From: Rufibacter latericius
Lineage (GTDB): Bacteria > Bacteroidota > Bacteroidia > Cytophagales > Hymenobacteraceae
Assembly (NCBI RefSeq): GCF_003721515.1
Contig: NZ_RJJD01000001.1
Location: forward strand, 806,001 to 870,000
Reading direction: 5' to 3'
DNA length: 64,000 nt
Of this stretch, positions 18,037 to 26,719 are shown piece by piece (position 1 is the first letter of the stretch; the number at the start of each line of letters is the position of its first letter). The notes under the pieces are model-generated. The model saw nothing but the letters and a program-made list of their open reading frames with translations, did not search any database and was not told the DNA's origin. The translations under genes were made by a program, and so were the position numbers.

Positions 18037-18732
18037 TTATTGGGCAAGTTCTTTTTGCAGCAGCGCCGAGGCCACTAAATCCAGCACGAAGTCTACCTGC
18101 TCATCAATGGTGATGTGGGAGGTATCCAGCACATGGGCGTCATCGGCTTTTTTAAGGGGGCTTTCGGCGCGGGTAGAGTCAATGAAGTCCCTTTTCTTCA
18201 GGTTCTCCACAATCTCGTCATAGGGCACCATCTGCTTTTTCTCAAACAGTTCCTGCTGCCGGCGCTTGGCCCGGATCTCCACATCGGCGGTCATGAAGAC
18301 CTTCACCTCGGCATCGGGGAAAACGGCGGTTCCAATATCGCGTCCGTCCATCACCACGCCACGCCGCTTGCCCATCTTCTTCTGCTCCGCTACCATGGCA
18401 TGACGCACGGGCGCCAGCACGCTCACTTCGCTCACCTTGTCGGAGATGTACATCTTCCTGATCTCGTCCTCCACGTTCAGACCGTTGAGGAAAACCTCGT
18501 TGCGGCCCGTCTTGGAGTTCCGGTGGAAGGTGACTTCAATGTTATTCAACGCTTCCTGCACCTTTTTAGGGTTGGTGAGGTCCACGTAATGTTCAAGGAA
18601 ATAAAGGGTAACGGCCCGGTACATGGCGCCGGTGTCAATATACGCGTAGCCTAGTTCTTGGGCCACTTGCTTGGCGGTGGTGCTTTTACCGCACGAAGAG
18701 TGCCCGTCAAGGGCTACTACAATCTTCTTCAT
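18037..18732 (-). CDS. cmk: Cytidylate kinase
   Basis: Phosphorylates CMP and dCMP to the diphosphates with ATP. 231 aa, normal length. Seen: the P-loop GHSSCGKSTT (residues 10-19), DTGAMYRAVTLY, VVMDGRDIGTAVFPDAEVK, and the basic RAKRRQQEL lid. It lies between a tiny lipoprotein gene upstream and ispH 20 bases downstream, all on the minus strand. The start ATG at 18732 gives the expected MKKIVVALDGHS N-terminus. Confidence 0.96.
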   Translation of the reverse strand: MKKIVVALDGHSSCGKSTTAKQVAQELGYAYIDTGAMYRAVTLYFLEHYVDLTNPKKVQEALNNIEVTFHRNSKTGRNEVFLNGLNVEDEIRKMYISDKVSEVSVLAPVRHAMVAEQKKMGKRRGVVMDGRDIGTAVFPDAEVKVFMTADVEIRAKRRQQELFEKKQMVPYDEIVENLKKRDFIDSTRAESPLKKADDAHVLDTSHITIDEQVDFVLDLVASALLQKELAQ

Positions 18733-18756
18733 ACCAGTGCCTTAGGGTAAATAAAA

Positions 18757-18924
18757 TTAACAGTCTTTGGTGGGACAGGGAATGCCTTTGCCCGCGCGCT
18801 GATGCCGCTGATAGTTCTTGGTTTTCTTGCTCAAGGACGAGGACTTACGCGTACAGGCCGGACTCACCGCACCCAGCAGCAAGCACCACAGCAACCCTAG
18901 GGAAAAAATCTTTCTCAAAACCAT
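18757..18924 (-). CDS. Tiny lipoprotein (55 aa)
   Basis: From the Met at 18924: a hydrophobic signal (MVLRKIFSLGLLWCLLLGAV), then a lipobox-like region ending SPAC, then a short basic mature part ending GKGIPCPTKDC. The CP-x-KDC ending is a pattern I recall in small Bacteroidota lipoproteins beside cytidylate kinase; no function is known. The frame extends five codons upstream to 18939, which adds nothing signal-like. It ends 24 bases before the cmk start. Confidence 0.65.
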   Translation of the reverse strand: MVLRKIFSLGLLWCLLLGAVSPACTRKSSSLSKKTKNYQRHQRAGKGIPCPTKDC

Positions 18925-18932
18925 TAACTTTG
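18925..18932 (+). promoter_or_regulatory. Possible -7 element for adenine deaminase
   Basis: TAACTTTG, about 97 bases before the preferred ATG at 19029. No clear -33 element. It abuts the start of the divergent lipoprotein gene. Confidence 0.35.
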
Positions 18933-19028
18933 ACTGCAAAGATATACGTAATCTGCCGGAACCACTACGGTTTTTACGGGACCGCCCGTTTCCGGATCAC
19001 TTTTCTGAAAACTCCTCAAAAACATACC

Positions 19029-20687
19029 ATGGCTTCATCCAGATTCTACAAATTGAGCGGCAACATCATTGACGTGCTGCACCAGGAAATCTACCAGGGC
19101 ACCCTGGAGATCATGGATGGCCAAATCGCCAACATCATCCGAGAACCCGTTTCTGAGACGCATTACATCCTGCCGGGGTTCATTGACGCCCACGTGCACG
19201 TGGAGAGTTCCATGCTGGTGCCCTCAGAGTTCGCTCGCCTGGCCGTGCCGCACGGCACCGTGGCCACCGTCTCAGACCCGCACGAGATTGGCAACGTGCT
19301 GGGCCTGAGAGGCGTGGAGTACATGCTGGAGAACGCAAAAAAAGTGCCGTTTAAGTTTTACTTCGGGGCCCCCTCCTGCGTGCCAGCCACGCCCTTTGAG
19401 ACGGCTGGCGCCGAAATCACGCCCGAGGACATCGAAGAGCTTTTCCAGCGGCCTGAGGTCAAATACCTGGCCGAGATGATGAACTGGCCCGGCGTCTTGA
19501 ACGGCGATGACCTGGTAATGCAGAAGATCACGCTGGCCCAGAAGTTCGATAAACAGGTAGACGGCCACGCGCCCGGCCTGCGCGGTGAGGAGGCCCAGGC
19601 CTACGCCGCCGCCGGCATGACCACCGACCACGAGTGCTTCACCGCCGAGGAAGCCAAAGACAAACTGGCTGCCGGCATGAAAATCTTGATCAGGGAAGGA
19701 AGCGCCGCCAAAAATTTCGAGGCCCTGGTAGAATTGTTGGCAGATCACCCCAAAGAGATCATGTTCTGCTCCGATGACAAGCATCCCGACAACCTGGTGG
19801 AAAGCCACATAGACGAATTGGTGAAACGCGCTCTGGCCAAAGGCCATGACTTGTTCCACGTGCTACAGGCCGCCTGCGTGAACCCGGTGCAGCACTACAA
19901 ACTGGAAGTGGGCCTGCTCCAGGAAAAAGACCCCGCCGATTTCATCCTCATCGACAACCCTCAGGATTTCAACGTCCTTAGAACCTACATCAACGGGCAG
20001 CTGGTGGCTGAGAATGGTCAGAGCAAAATCGCGTTCACGCCCTGCGAGATCATCAACAACTTCCACGCCGAGGCTAAAACCGTGGAGGAGTTCCGGTTCC
20101 CGGCTGGCGATGCGGTAAAGATCCGGGTCATTGAGCCTTACAACGGGCAACTGGTAACCGGCATGCTGCTGCTAGATCCTAAGATTGAAGACGGACAAAT
20201 TATAAGCGACCTGGCCCAGGATGTGTTGAAGATGACCGTGGTGAACCGGTACCAGAACACCGTGCCGGCTTTGGCCTTCATCAAGAATTTTGGGTTAAAC
20301 CGCGGGGCCGTTGCCTCCAGCGTGGGGCATGACTCACACAACATCATTGCCGTGGGCGTAGACGATGACAGCCTGTGCCGTGCGGTGAATTTGCTCATTG
20401 AGGCCAAAGGCGGCATCTCGGCGGTAGATGGGGAACGCGAAGAGGTTTTGCCTTTGCCGGTAGCCGGTATCATGTCGCCGGAGGATGGGTATTGGGTGGC
20501 GGAGCAGTACGCCAAACTGGACCGAACCGCCAAAGAAATGGGCAGCACCCTTACCTCTCCGTTCATGACGCTGTCGTTTATGGCCCTTTTGGTAATTCCG
20601 GCCCTAAAACTCAGCGACAAAGGTCTGTTCGATGGGCAGCATTTCCAGTTCGTGGACGTCGCCAGCCCCACCCTTACCGGAAAATAA
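19029..20687 (+). CDS. ade: Adenine deaminase
   Basis: Deaminates adenine to hypoxanthine in purine salvage (Ade type, amidohydrolase fold with Fe/Mn). 552 aa from ATG 19029 (MASSRFYKLSGNIIDV); the frame is open 33 codons further up, but that part is not family-like. Seen: the metal-binding GFIDAHVHVESSM (about residues 52-64), TTDHECF, FCSDDKHPDNL, and the C-terminal SSVGHDSHNIIAVG typical of bacterial Ade. The promoter candidate TAACTTTG is upstream and a small hairpin follows. Confidence 0.95.
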   Translation: MASSRFYKLSGNIIDVLHQEIYQGTLEIMDGQIANIIREPVSETHYILPGFIDAHVHVESSMLVPSEFARLAVPHGTVATVSDPHEIGNVLGLRGVEYMLENAKKVPFKFYFGAPSCVPATPFETAGAEITPEDIEELFQRPEVKYLAEMMNWPGVLNGDDLVMQKITLAQKFDKQVDGHAPGLRGEEAQAYAAAGMTTDHECFTAEEAKDKLAAGMKILIREGSAAKNFEALVELLADHPKEIMFCSDDKHPDNLVESHIDELVKRALAKGHDLFHVLQAACVNPVQHYKLEVGLLQEKDPADFILIDNPQDFNVLRTYINGQLVAENGQSKIAFTPCEIINNFHAEAKTVEEFRFPAGDAVKIRVIEPYNGQLVTGMLLLDPKIEDGQIISDLAQDVLKMTVVNRYQNTVPALAFIKNFGLNRGAVASSVGHDSHNIIAVGVDDDSLCRAVNLLIEAKGGISAVDGEREEVLPLPVAGIMSPEDGYWVAEQYAKLDRTAKEMGSTLTSPFMTLSFMALLVIPALKLSDKGLFDGQHFQFVDVASPTLTGK

Positions 20688-20760
20688 ATCCGCTTTGAGG
20701 CTTCTGGCTATTTCACGCTTATCAACAAAAAGCTTTCTTTGATTGCTTTCGAGCAGGTTA

Positions 20761-20786
20761 ATTTGGAGTTCCTAAGAACCCCAAAT
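20761..20786 (+). terminator. Hairpin after adenine deaminase
   Basis: ATTTGGaGTTC pairs with GAACcCCAAAT over CTAA, with one mismatch. A second stem, CTGGCA...TGCCAG, follows at 20802-20826. Confidence 0.5.
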
Positions 20787-20963
20787 CTGAGGGAGGGTAG
20801 CCTGGCAGAATTTTTGCTTTTGCCAGAGCAACTATTCTGTCTTGGGGACGGTAAGCAAGTTGTTGGCTTCTTTGAAAGAGGCTGACGCTTTACTTCCCGG
20901 CAGGAGCATTATTTTCTACAGGAAAGCTCTTTTCTCTGGCATTGACTTCTACGCACGCACGGC

Positions 20964-21800
20964 TTGTTAACAGATATTCTCCTTTTTGCGGTTGGAATTT
21001 TGGTGAGCACTTTCGGGACGATGGTGGGCTTCGGGGGTGGTGTATTCATGGTTCCCATCCTCATCATGTTCTTCCAGTTCCCCATTGAACTAGCCATCGG
21101 TACGGCCATGACGGCTTTGCTTCCGGCCGCTTTGGTGTCTTCTATCTTCAATTTCCGGGAGAAAAGCATTGACTACGTGGTGGCCTCACTTCTGCAGTTC
21201 CCGGCTATGGTGGGCACCTTGATTGGTGCTTTTCTGGTGGCCTACATGCCGGTACTACAGATGCAGATCCTGTTTTCCCTGTTTGTGTTGCTGGTGGGCA
21301 TTTACATGCTGGTGACTTACAACCAGCAGAAGAAACGCCAACGCGGCATGATGTACCGCCTTAACCGCATGCCCACCTCCTTTATCAGGAAAAACCACCC
21401 CCAGCACCGGGCCTACCGACTGAACGGCAGCCTAATGGCTTTTTTTGGTTTATGCACGGGTACCATCGCGGGGCTCTTCGGGATTGGAGGAGGTTTTCTG
21501 CAGACCCCCATTATGATTCGGGCTTTCAATATCCCGTCGCAGATCGCGATTTCCACTTCTCTTTTTATTTTGGTGGTTACCAGTATGTCTGGCATTTCGT
21601 CGCATTACTGGCTGGGGCACATTGACTGGCAAAAGAGTTTGCCGCTCATGCTGGCTTTTGCGTTGGGTGCTTTGCTAGGGAAAACCCTCAAAGGAAACCA
21701 TTCGGCTACCCAGCAGGCTTCTGAGAAACTGATTGGTTTGGGTTTGGTTTTGGCGGGCCTGAGCGTGATGGTGCACATCCTCCTGAAATACCAATTCTAA
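20964..21800 (+). CDS. TauE/SafE family anion permease (sulfite exporter-like)
   Basis: 278 aa, seven to eight predicted membrane segments in two halves. The repeated family signature is visible twice: TFGTMVGFGGGVFMVPILIMF near the N-terminus and TGTIAGLFGIGGGFLQTPIMI near residue 165. Family members export sulfite, sulfoacetate or other organosulfur anions; the substrate here is not known. The start is uncertain: the frame opens with TTG at 20964 and no ATG precedes the first membrane segment. A perfect 26-bp bidirectional hairpin follows. Confidence 0.85.
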   Translation: MLTDILLFAVGILVSTFGTMVGFGGGVFMVPILIMFFQFPIELAIGTAMTALLPAALVSSIFNFREKSIDYVVASLLQFPAMVGTLIGAFLVAYMPVLQMQILFSLFVLLVGIYMLVTYNQQKKRQRGMMYRLNRMPTSFIRKNHPQHRAYRLNGSLMAFFGLCTGTIAGLFGIGGGFLQTPIMIRAFNIPSQIAISTSLFILVVTSMSGISSHYWLGHIDWQKSLPLMLAFALGALLGKTLKGNHSATQQASEKLIGLGLVLAGLSVMVHILLKYQF

Positions 21801-21828
21801 CCTTACCTCCCGTTTATTGGCTGATTAA

Positions 21829-21884
21829 ACGAGAACGCGTTTATAGGGTGTTTTCCATAAAACACCCTATAAACGCGTTCTCGT
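21829..21884. terminator. Perfect bidirectional terminator
   Basis: ACGAGAACGCGTTTATAGGG and the rest of a 26-bp arm pair perfectly across CCAT. It lies between the convergent permease (plus) and response regulator (minus). Confidence 0.88.
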
Positions 21885-21928
21885 CACTTTATTTCTGATT
21901 TCCTGAGCTTCGTTCCCTCTCTTCTTCC

Positions 21929-22360
21929 TTAGGCTCCCATTTCAGGGAAGTAGGTCTCCAAAAGGTCGTTCACCTTCTGGCTCGTGAGCGGTTTGGTGAG
22001 GTAGGCGATGTTGCTGGCCGCGGCGCGTTCGGTGTCCTGGCTGTGTTCAGAGGTGGAAAGCAGGGCCAATACAATGTCTTTCCGAAAATCGGAGTTCAGT
22101 TTCTCAAAGAGGTTGAGGAACTCAAAGCCGTTCATCACCGGCATGTTGATGTCCAGCAGAATCAATGAGGGTTTGAAATAATCTTGCGAAGAGGCTTCGT
22201 AATTGCCTTCACTGATGTTGTAAAGGTAATCGAAGGCCTGCTTGCCGTTGCGGAACTCCCGAATCTTCTCTGTGATCTGCATGCGGCTCAGCAACCGCTG
22301 GTTCAGGAAATTGTTGGTATCATCGTCATCGATGAGCATGATGCCCTTCAGTTTTTTCAT
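21929..22360 (-). CDS. Single-domain response regulator
   Basis: 143 aa receiver with no output domain. Seen: the acidic pocket IDDDDTNNF, the phospho-acceptor Asp in LILLDINMPVMNGFEF, the conserved LSTS (Thr/Ser) and the YLTKP lysine, so all phosphotransfer residues are present. It overlaps the histidine-kinase-like gene by 4 bases (ATGA), so the two are translationally coupled. Because that kinase lacks its histidine, this receiver may be phosphorylated by another kinase or work unphosphorylated. Confidence 0.92.
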   Translation of the reverse strand: MKKLKGIMLIDDDDTNNFLNQRLLSRMQITEKIREFRNGKQAFDYLYNISEGNYEASSQDYFKPSLILLDINMPVMNGFEFLNLFEKLNSDFRKDIVLALLSTSEHSQDTERAAASNIAYLTKPLTSQKVNDLLETYFPEMGA

Positions 22361-23694
22361 ATCCGTGGTCCGGTCTCTTGGTCATGGTTCACAAAATACA
22401 GCAGGAAGGTGGTGCCTTCGCCGGGCACGCTCTCTACCTCCACTTTCCCGCGGTTGTTGTCCATGATACGTTTAATAATGTATAGCCCGACGCCGCTGCC
22501 CTCTACGTGGTCATGAAAACGCCGGAACAAAGAAAACAAATGTTGGCCATACTGTTTCAAGTCAATCCCGATGCCGTTGTCTTGCACCGTCAGGACCAGG
22601 TATTGGTCCTGGTACCGGGTGGAGAGCGAAATAAGCAGGGGTCGTTGTGGATCGCGGTATTTCAGGGAATTGGAAATCAGGTTTAACAGCAGGCTGTTGA
22701 GGTTATCTTTAGAAAAGTACACCTCTGGGGCGGCAGAAAAATCGGCTTGTAGATTCGCCTGGCTGGCGCGCAGGGCTTCCTCCAGGGTTGCTCTCACCTG
22801 CTCCAGCACCAGCTCAAAGGAAACCATGCTCAGTTGGGTTTCGTCTACGGGCTTCTGGATGCGGCTTACCTCGGCCAGGTTGTTCAGCTTGCGGTTGATA
22901 CTTGACACCGAATCATCCAGGCGGTCGAAGAGTTGGATAAACTCGGGATTACCCGGCGGCAGTTCCTCTCGGATGGCTTCCACCAGTCCGGCCACATTCA
23001 ATACCGGCCCTTTCAGGTCACGGGAAGCGTAGTAGACAAAATCATCCAGATCGGCGTTTTTCTTGATTAGCTCGTAGTTTTTGGTAATGAGCTGTTTTTC
23101 GGCGCGCTTGCGGTTCTCAATCTCGCGCTCCAGCGCCCGGTTAGCAGTGATGGCCTGGGCACTTCGTTTCTGCACCCGGTCTTCCAGTTCCTGCTGCGTC
23201 TGGCGCAAGATGACCTGCGCCTTCTCCCGCTCCTCGATCTGTTCCAAAAGGTCCTTGTTGATTTTCTGCAGTCTAAGCTGACTTGGAATGGCCAATAAAC
23301 CCGGAATGGCTTTGAACAGAAGATACACCCCTATAAAGGCAATCACCCCAAACACCAACCGAAGAACCACCAAGGTGTCTGCCCCTTCGGGAGGCCCCCA
23401 AAAACTGAGCGCATGCAAGGCCCCGCCCATCAACCCGATCGCGCCAAACAACGCCAGCACCACTTTCCGCTCGCGGTCATCGCGTTGGTAGGCCAGGTAG
23501 AACAAGATGGCGGATACCAGCAGATAGGCTGTCACCACCAGAAATTCACCCAGCAAATCTAATCCGCCAGACCTGGGAGCATCTGTCAGAGGGGAAGAGG
23601 AGAGCGTACGTGAGGGAATCTGAAAAAGCAGCACTGCCAAAAGGTTGAGGATATGGTCTTGCTTCAAACGGGAAGGACGGTATAAGGTTTCCAA
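22357..23694 (-). CDS. Histidine-kinase-like sensor with Arg in place of the phospho-His
   Basis: 445 aa. Several membrane segments (about residues 45-150), a coiled coil rich in E/Q/R (150-215), a DHp-like helix pair and a HATPase domain. The ATPase has a good N box (NLISNSLKYRDP), G1 (DNGIGID) and G2 (GSGVGLYII), ending SVPGEGTTFLLYF. The H box reads DDFVYYASRDLKGPV: related kinases have SHDLK, but here residue 225 is Arg (CGT, one transition from CAT), at 23020-23022. So ATP binding looks intact while autophosphorylation by the usual route is not expected. It shares ATGA with the receiver gene. Confidence 0.9.
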   Translation of the reverse strand: METLYRPSRLKQDHILNLLAVLLFQIPSRTLSSSPLTDAPRSGGLDLLGEFLVVTAYLLVSAILFYLAYQRDDRERKVVLALFGAIGLMGGALHALSFWGPPEGADTLVVLRLVFGVIAFIGVYLLFKAIPGLLAIPSQLRLQKINKDLLEQIEEREKAQVILRQTQQELEDRVQKRSAQAITANRALEREIENRKRAEKQLITKNYELIKKNADLDDFVYYASRDLKGPVLNVAGLVEAIREELPPGNPEFIQLFDRLDDSVSSINRKLNNLAEVSRIQKPVDETQLSMVSFELVLEQVRATLEEALRASQANLQADFSAAPEVYFSKDNLNSLLLNLISNSLKYRDPQRPLLISLSTRYQDQYLVLTVQDNGIGIDLKQYGQHLFSLFRRFHDHVEGSGVGLYIIKRIMDNNRGKVEVESVPGEGTTFLLYFVNHDQETGPRI

Positions 23695-23743
23695 CAGGAG
23701 ACTGGCCTATTCGTTAGACATCAGAACACATCCGGTAAAACAG

Positions 23744-23808
23744 AACGGCCACCGCCTTTTAAGGCAAGTGGCCGTTTAGAGCCCGTTTTCAGAAAACAGG
23801 CGTTAAAC
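23744..23808 (-). terminator. Two overlapping hairpins after the cysteine synthase-like gene
   Basis: AACGGCCAC/GTGGCCGTT (23744-23776) and GTTTAGAGCC.../...GGCGTTAAAC (23774-23808) share three bases, so only one can form fully. The second has the CCGTTTTCAGAAAACAGG core. They lie 9 bases past the stop at 23817. Confidence 0.7.
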
Positions 23809-23816
23809 CAGTAAGC

Positions 23817-24797
23817 TTAGTCCAGGTAACCTTGGGCCCGCATCCAGTCATCGTTGTAGATTTTGGCCAGGTAACGGGTGCCATGGTCTGGCAAGATCAC
23901 AACCAGGGTATCGTTCTCGGTGAGGTGCTCTTTGGCATATTCCAGGGCGCCATGCACCGCAGATCCGCAGGACCAACCCACAAACAGGCCTTCCTCTTTG
24001 GCCAAACGGCGGGTCATGAGGGCTCCGTCTTTATCGGTTACTTTGATGAATCTGTCAATTAAATCAAAGTTCACGTTTTTGGGCAGGATGTCTTCGCCTA
24101 TGCCTTCGGTGGCGTACGGGTAGATTTCCTCTTCGTCAAAAACGCCGGTCTCTTTGTATTTCTGGAACACCGAGCCGTAGGTGTCAATGCCTACCACTTT
24201 GATGTCTGCATTCTGCTCTTTCAGGTATTTGGAGATGCCGCAGATAGTACCGCCGGTGCCCACGCCGCAAGCGAACGTAGTAATTTTTCCATCGGTCTGT
24301 TTCCAGATCTCGGGGCCGCTGGTGTCATAGTGGGCGGCGGTGTTGGAAAGGTTGTCGTACTGGTTGGGGTAGAACGAGTTAGGGATCTCCTGGTTCAGGC
24401 GCTTGGCCACGGAATAGTAGGAGTCTGGGTGCTCGGGGGCCACGTTGGTTGGGCACACGATCACCTCGGCACCTACCGCTTTCAGAATATCAATCTTTTC
24501 CTTGCTCTGCTTGTCAGACATGGTGAAGATACATTTGTAGCCTTTGGCGATGGCGGCCAGCGCCAGACCCATGCCGGTATTGCCCGAGGTACCTTCAATG
24601 ATGGTGCCACCTGGTTTCAAAATGCCCGCCTTCTCGGCATCTTCCACCATGCGCAGGGCCATGCGGTCTTTCACGGAGTTACCCGGGTTGAAATACTCTA
24701 CTTTCGCTAACACCGTGGCTTTTACGCCGTCTGTGACGCTGTTCAGTTTCACCAGGGGCGTGTTCCCAATGGCCTCTATTACATTATTGAAATACAT
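23817..24797 (-). CDS. PLP-dependent cysteine synthase / cystathionine beta-synthase family enzyme
   Basis: 326 aa. Fold-type II PLP enzyme: PLP lysine in NPGNSVKDR (Lys43), the phosphate/substrate loop EGTSGNTGMGLA, and the PLP-phosphate glycine loop CGVGTGGTICG. The segment EGIGEDILPKNVNF and the end DDWMRAQGYLD resemble the catalytic core of cystathionine beta-synthase more than CysK, but there is no C-terminal CBS regulatory pair. It makes cysteine or cystathionine from an activated serine; metH and metF elsewhere in the window fit a sulfur amino-acid context. A TACCTTTG promoter element is upstream. Confidence 0.9.
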   Translation of the reverse strand: MYFNNVIEAIGNTPLVKLNSVTDGVKATVLAKVEYFNPGNSVKDRMALRMVEDAEKAGILKPGGTIIEGTSGNTGMGLALAAIAKGYKCIFTMSDKQSKEKIDILKAVGAEVIVCPTNVAPEHPDSYYSVAKRLNQEIPNSFYPNQYDNLSNTAAHYDTSGPEIWKQTDGKITTFACGVGTGGTICGISKYLKEQNADIKVVGIDTYGSVFQKYKETGVFDEEEIYPYATEGIGEDILPKNVNFDLIDRFIKVTDKDGALMTRRLAKEEGLFVGWSCGSAVHGALEYAKEHLTENDTLVVILPDHGTRYLAKIYNDDWMRAQGYLD

Positions 24798-24834
24798 ACC
24801 TTCTTGCTTGGTTATTCAGTCTTAGAATCAGGCA

Positions 24835-24842
24835 CAAAGGTA
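24835..24842 (-). promoter_or_regulatory. Possible -7 element for the cysteine synthase-like gene
   Basis: TACCTTTG on the minus strand, 37 bases before the ATG at 24797. No good -33 partner was seen. Confidence 0.45.
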
Positions 24843-24883
24843 ACCAAAATTTTAAGACCTACCGGCCCACCATGGAGAGTTCG

Positions 24884-25570
24884 CTACCAGCGCGGATCAT
24901 AGAAACTGGTGGTGTCTCTGAAAAAACGGTTGTAGCGCAGACGAGCCTGTCGGATGGAGTCTTGCCGCATCATGATGCGCTCCAGTTCTTTTTGCCGTTC
25001 CCGTTCCTCCATGAGCTTGGCCACGCGGGTGCGCTGCCGGCCTTCTTTGGAAAACTGTTCATACAGGAAACTCAGGGGACTGGTGATCACATCTGCCGGA
25101 GCGGGCGGCCCGGGCGGAATGATGATGCGAGGCACCGTTACGTTCATTCTGGGTTTGGGCGGGGCAGGACGGGGTTTCATATTCCGGAGGACCCGGTCTA
25201 CTTTTTCCGGCGACAGCGGCGATACCCTTACCTCACGCAACTGCACGCTTTCTTCCTGCAGCAGAATATTCACCCGCAGCTCTGTGACGCTGCGTAGCGA
25301 GGGCACGTACATCTTCTCCCGGAAGCCAAGGGCCCGAAAAACGAGCGTATCGGCGGAGGATATTCTTATTCTGAAGGCGCCCTGTTCATTGGTGGCTTGC
25401 CCCTGCCCCGTGCTTTTCAGGTACACAGACACGCCAGCAATAGGCTTTTTGGTATCTTCCCGCAGCACCTGTCCGCTCACCCAGATACTGTGCCCCTGCT
25501 GGGCGGGAGCTCCCTGCCAAGCCAGCAAGGGTAACATGAAAAGAAACAAAAAGCAGAAGCGCTTACTCAT
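24884..25570 (-). CDS. Secreted protein with carboxypeptidase-like regulatory domain
   Basis: 228 aa. A signal peptide (FLFMLPLLAWQGAPAQ), then one carboxypeptidase D regulatory-like beta-sandwich (about residues 28-110: VSGQVLREDTKKPIAGVSVYL, ATNEQGAFRIRI, TLVFRALGF). The C-terminal half is Pro/Arg-rich (RPAPPKPRMNVTVPRIIIPP) and ends in a highly charged helix (EERERQKELERIMMRQD). Such domains usually sit on TonB receptors; here it stands alone and is likely periplasmic or outer-membrane associated. The role is unknown. Confidence 0.75.
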   Translation of the reverse strand: MSKRFCFLFLFMLPLLAWQGAPAQQGHSIWVSGQVLREDTKKPIAGVSVYLKSTGQGQATNEQGAFRIRISSADTLVFRALGFREKMYVPSLRSVTELRVNILLQEESVQLREVRVSPLSPEKVDRVLRNMKPRPAPPKPRMNVTVPRIIIPPGPPAPADVITSPLSFLYEQFSKEGRQRTRVAKLMEERERQKELERIMMRQDSIRQARLRYNRFFRDTTSFYDPRW

Positions 25571-25600
25571 AGATTACAGAAGGGCAGAAACAGCCATGAA

Positions 25601-25631
25601 AAAGGCTTGCCTTTCTTACGGGCAAGCCTTT
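25601..25631 (-). terminator. Terminator after the 16-residue-repeat lipoprotein
   Basis: AAAGGCTTGCC pairs with GGCAAGCCTTT across 9 bases, and T residues follow on the minus strand. It is 21 bases past the stop at 25652. Confidence 0.8.
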
Positions 25632-25651
25632 CAAAGATACTGAGAGAACGG

Positions 25652-26458
25652 TTAGTTCTCCAGTTTTATTTTAGTGTCACCGGACTTGTACTTCACTTCG
25701 TTTTTCTCGCGTTTCAGTTTGGCGTCATCGGTTTTGATCTTTGACTCACCGGGCTCTTTCTTCACTTTGATGTCTTCGGTTTTGAATTTAGACTCGTCAC
25801 CGTCTCTTTTCACCTTGGTGTCACCGGCCTTCAGTTTGGCTTCATCACCGTCTACTTTCAGTTTAGAGCCGTCCTGAGCCTTGTATTTGGCCTCGCCGCT
25901 GTAGTATTTCTGACGGTTGGCCTCATACATCTTGAACTGCTCAGGCGTTAAAAATCCTTTTACCTCCATGTCTACGTTTGTGTTGATGGACTCCATCTCA
26001 CTGTAGTACTGGGTAGGATAATCTTCTGGGTAGCCAGTTACTTCCATGGAGCTTTGCACCGCGGCGCCACTGTCCATCATGTTGTCATCTTCTACCGTCA
26101 AGTCATCGCTCATGGAGCTGCTATCCATGGCCATCCCGGCGCTTTGGTTTGTGCTGCTGTAGCGGGTCTCCAGCTCGTTCATCATGCGGGCGCGGTTATA
26201 CATCACCGTTCTGATGCGGGCCTGGGCGGCGGCGTCTAGTTTCAGGTCTTGTGACATCTGGGAAGACATGCGGTTGGCTCTTTCCCGAGACTCCTTTTCA
26301 TAGTTGTAAACGGTGGAGGAATCGGTGGTTTCGCCCGAGGCGTTGTCTGGGGTATCGCTATCGTTTTCGTTTGTTTCGGTGGAGGTACCTTTGTCTTCGC
26401 TGCAAGCGGTAAAAGCCAAGGCTCCGGCCGCAATAAACATTAACATATACTTTTTCAT
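25652..26458 (-). CDS. Lipoprotein with five C-terminal 16-residue repeats
   Basis: 268 aa from the Met at 26458 (MKKYMLMFIAAGALAFTAC lipobox); an open frame 8 codons longer precedes it. After an acidic low-complexity linker comes a helical middle (ESRERANRMSSQMSQDLKLD, about 60-180). The C-terminus (about 188-268; bases 25655-25897) is five near-identical units of 16-17 residues with the pattern (G/N)-E-x-K-hydrophobic-K-x-x-D-x-K-hydrophobic-K, for example GDEAKLKAGDTKVKRD and NEVKYKSGDTKIKLEN. Alternating Lys and hydrophobic residues suggest stacked beta strands. No family is recognised; the role is unknown. Confidence 0.75.
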   Translation of the reverse strand: MKKYMLMFIAAGALAFTACSEDKGTSTETNENDSDTPDNASGETTDSSTVYNYEKESRERANRMSSQMSQDLKLDAAAQARIRTVMYNRARMMNELETRYSSTNQSAGMAMDSSSMSDDLTVEDDNMMDSGAAVQSSMEVTGYPEDYPTQYYSEMESINTNVDMEVKGFLTPEQFKMYEANRQKYYSGEAKYKAQDGSKLKVDGDEAKLKAGDTKVKRDGDESKFKTEDIKVKKEPGESKIKTDDAKLKREKNEVKYKSGDTKIKLEN

Positions 26459-26609
26459 GGTCTGTTTTCTTAGGTGAAACATTTGCCGCCAAGAGGCTTA
26501 GCTTGTTCCTGCTGTTTACGCAGCCCCATAAGCCAGGTTTTACCTAAATTGCACTTAAGCCATATCATCGTTTTAGCACCACAATTTCCAAAACGGCCTT
26601 AAAAAGCAA

Positions 26610-26659
26610 AAATCCTGTTTTCTGGCTTAATTTAGCAAATCAGCCTGAAAACAGGATTT
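26610..26659 (-). terminator. Hairpin after the membrane metallophosphoesterase
   Basis: AAATCCTGTTTTC pairs with GAAAACAGGATTT; an inner GGCTtAATTT/AAATcAGCC stem closes on a short loop. It is 60 bases past the stop at 26720. Confidence 0.75.
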
Positions 26660-26719
26660 GTACTCCCTTCTGAAGATTGATGAAAAATTCTTCAGAAAGT
26701 CAGGGTTCCAGCGGTTGCC

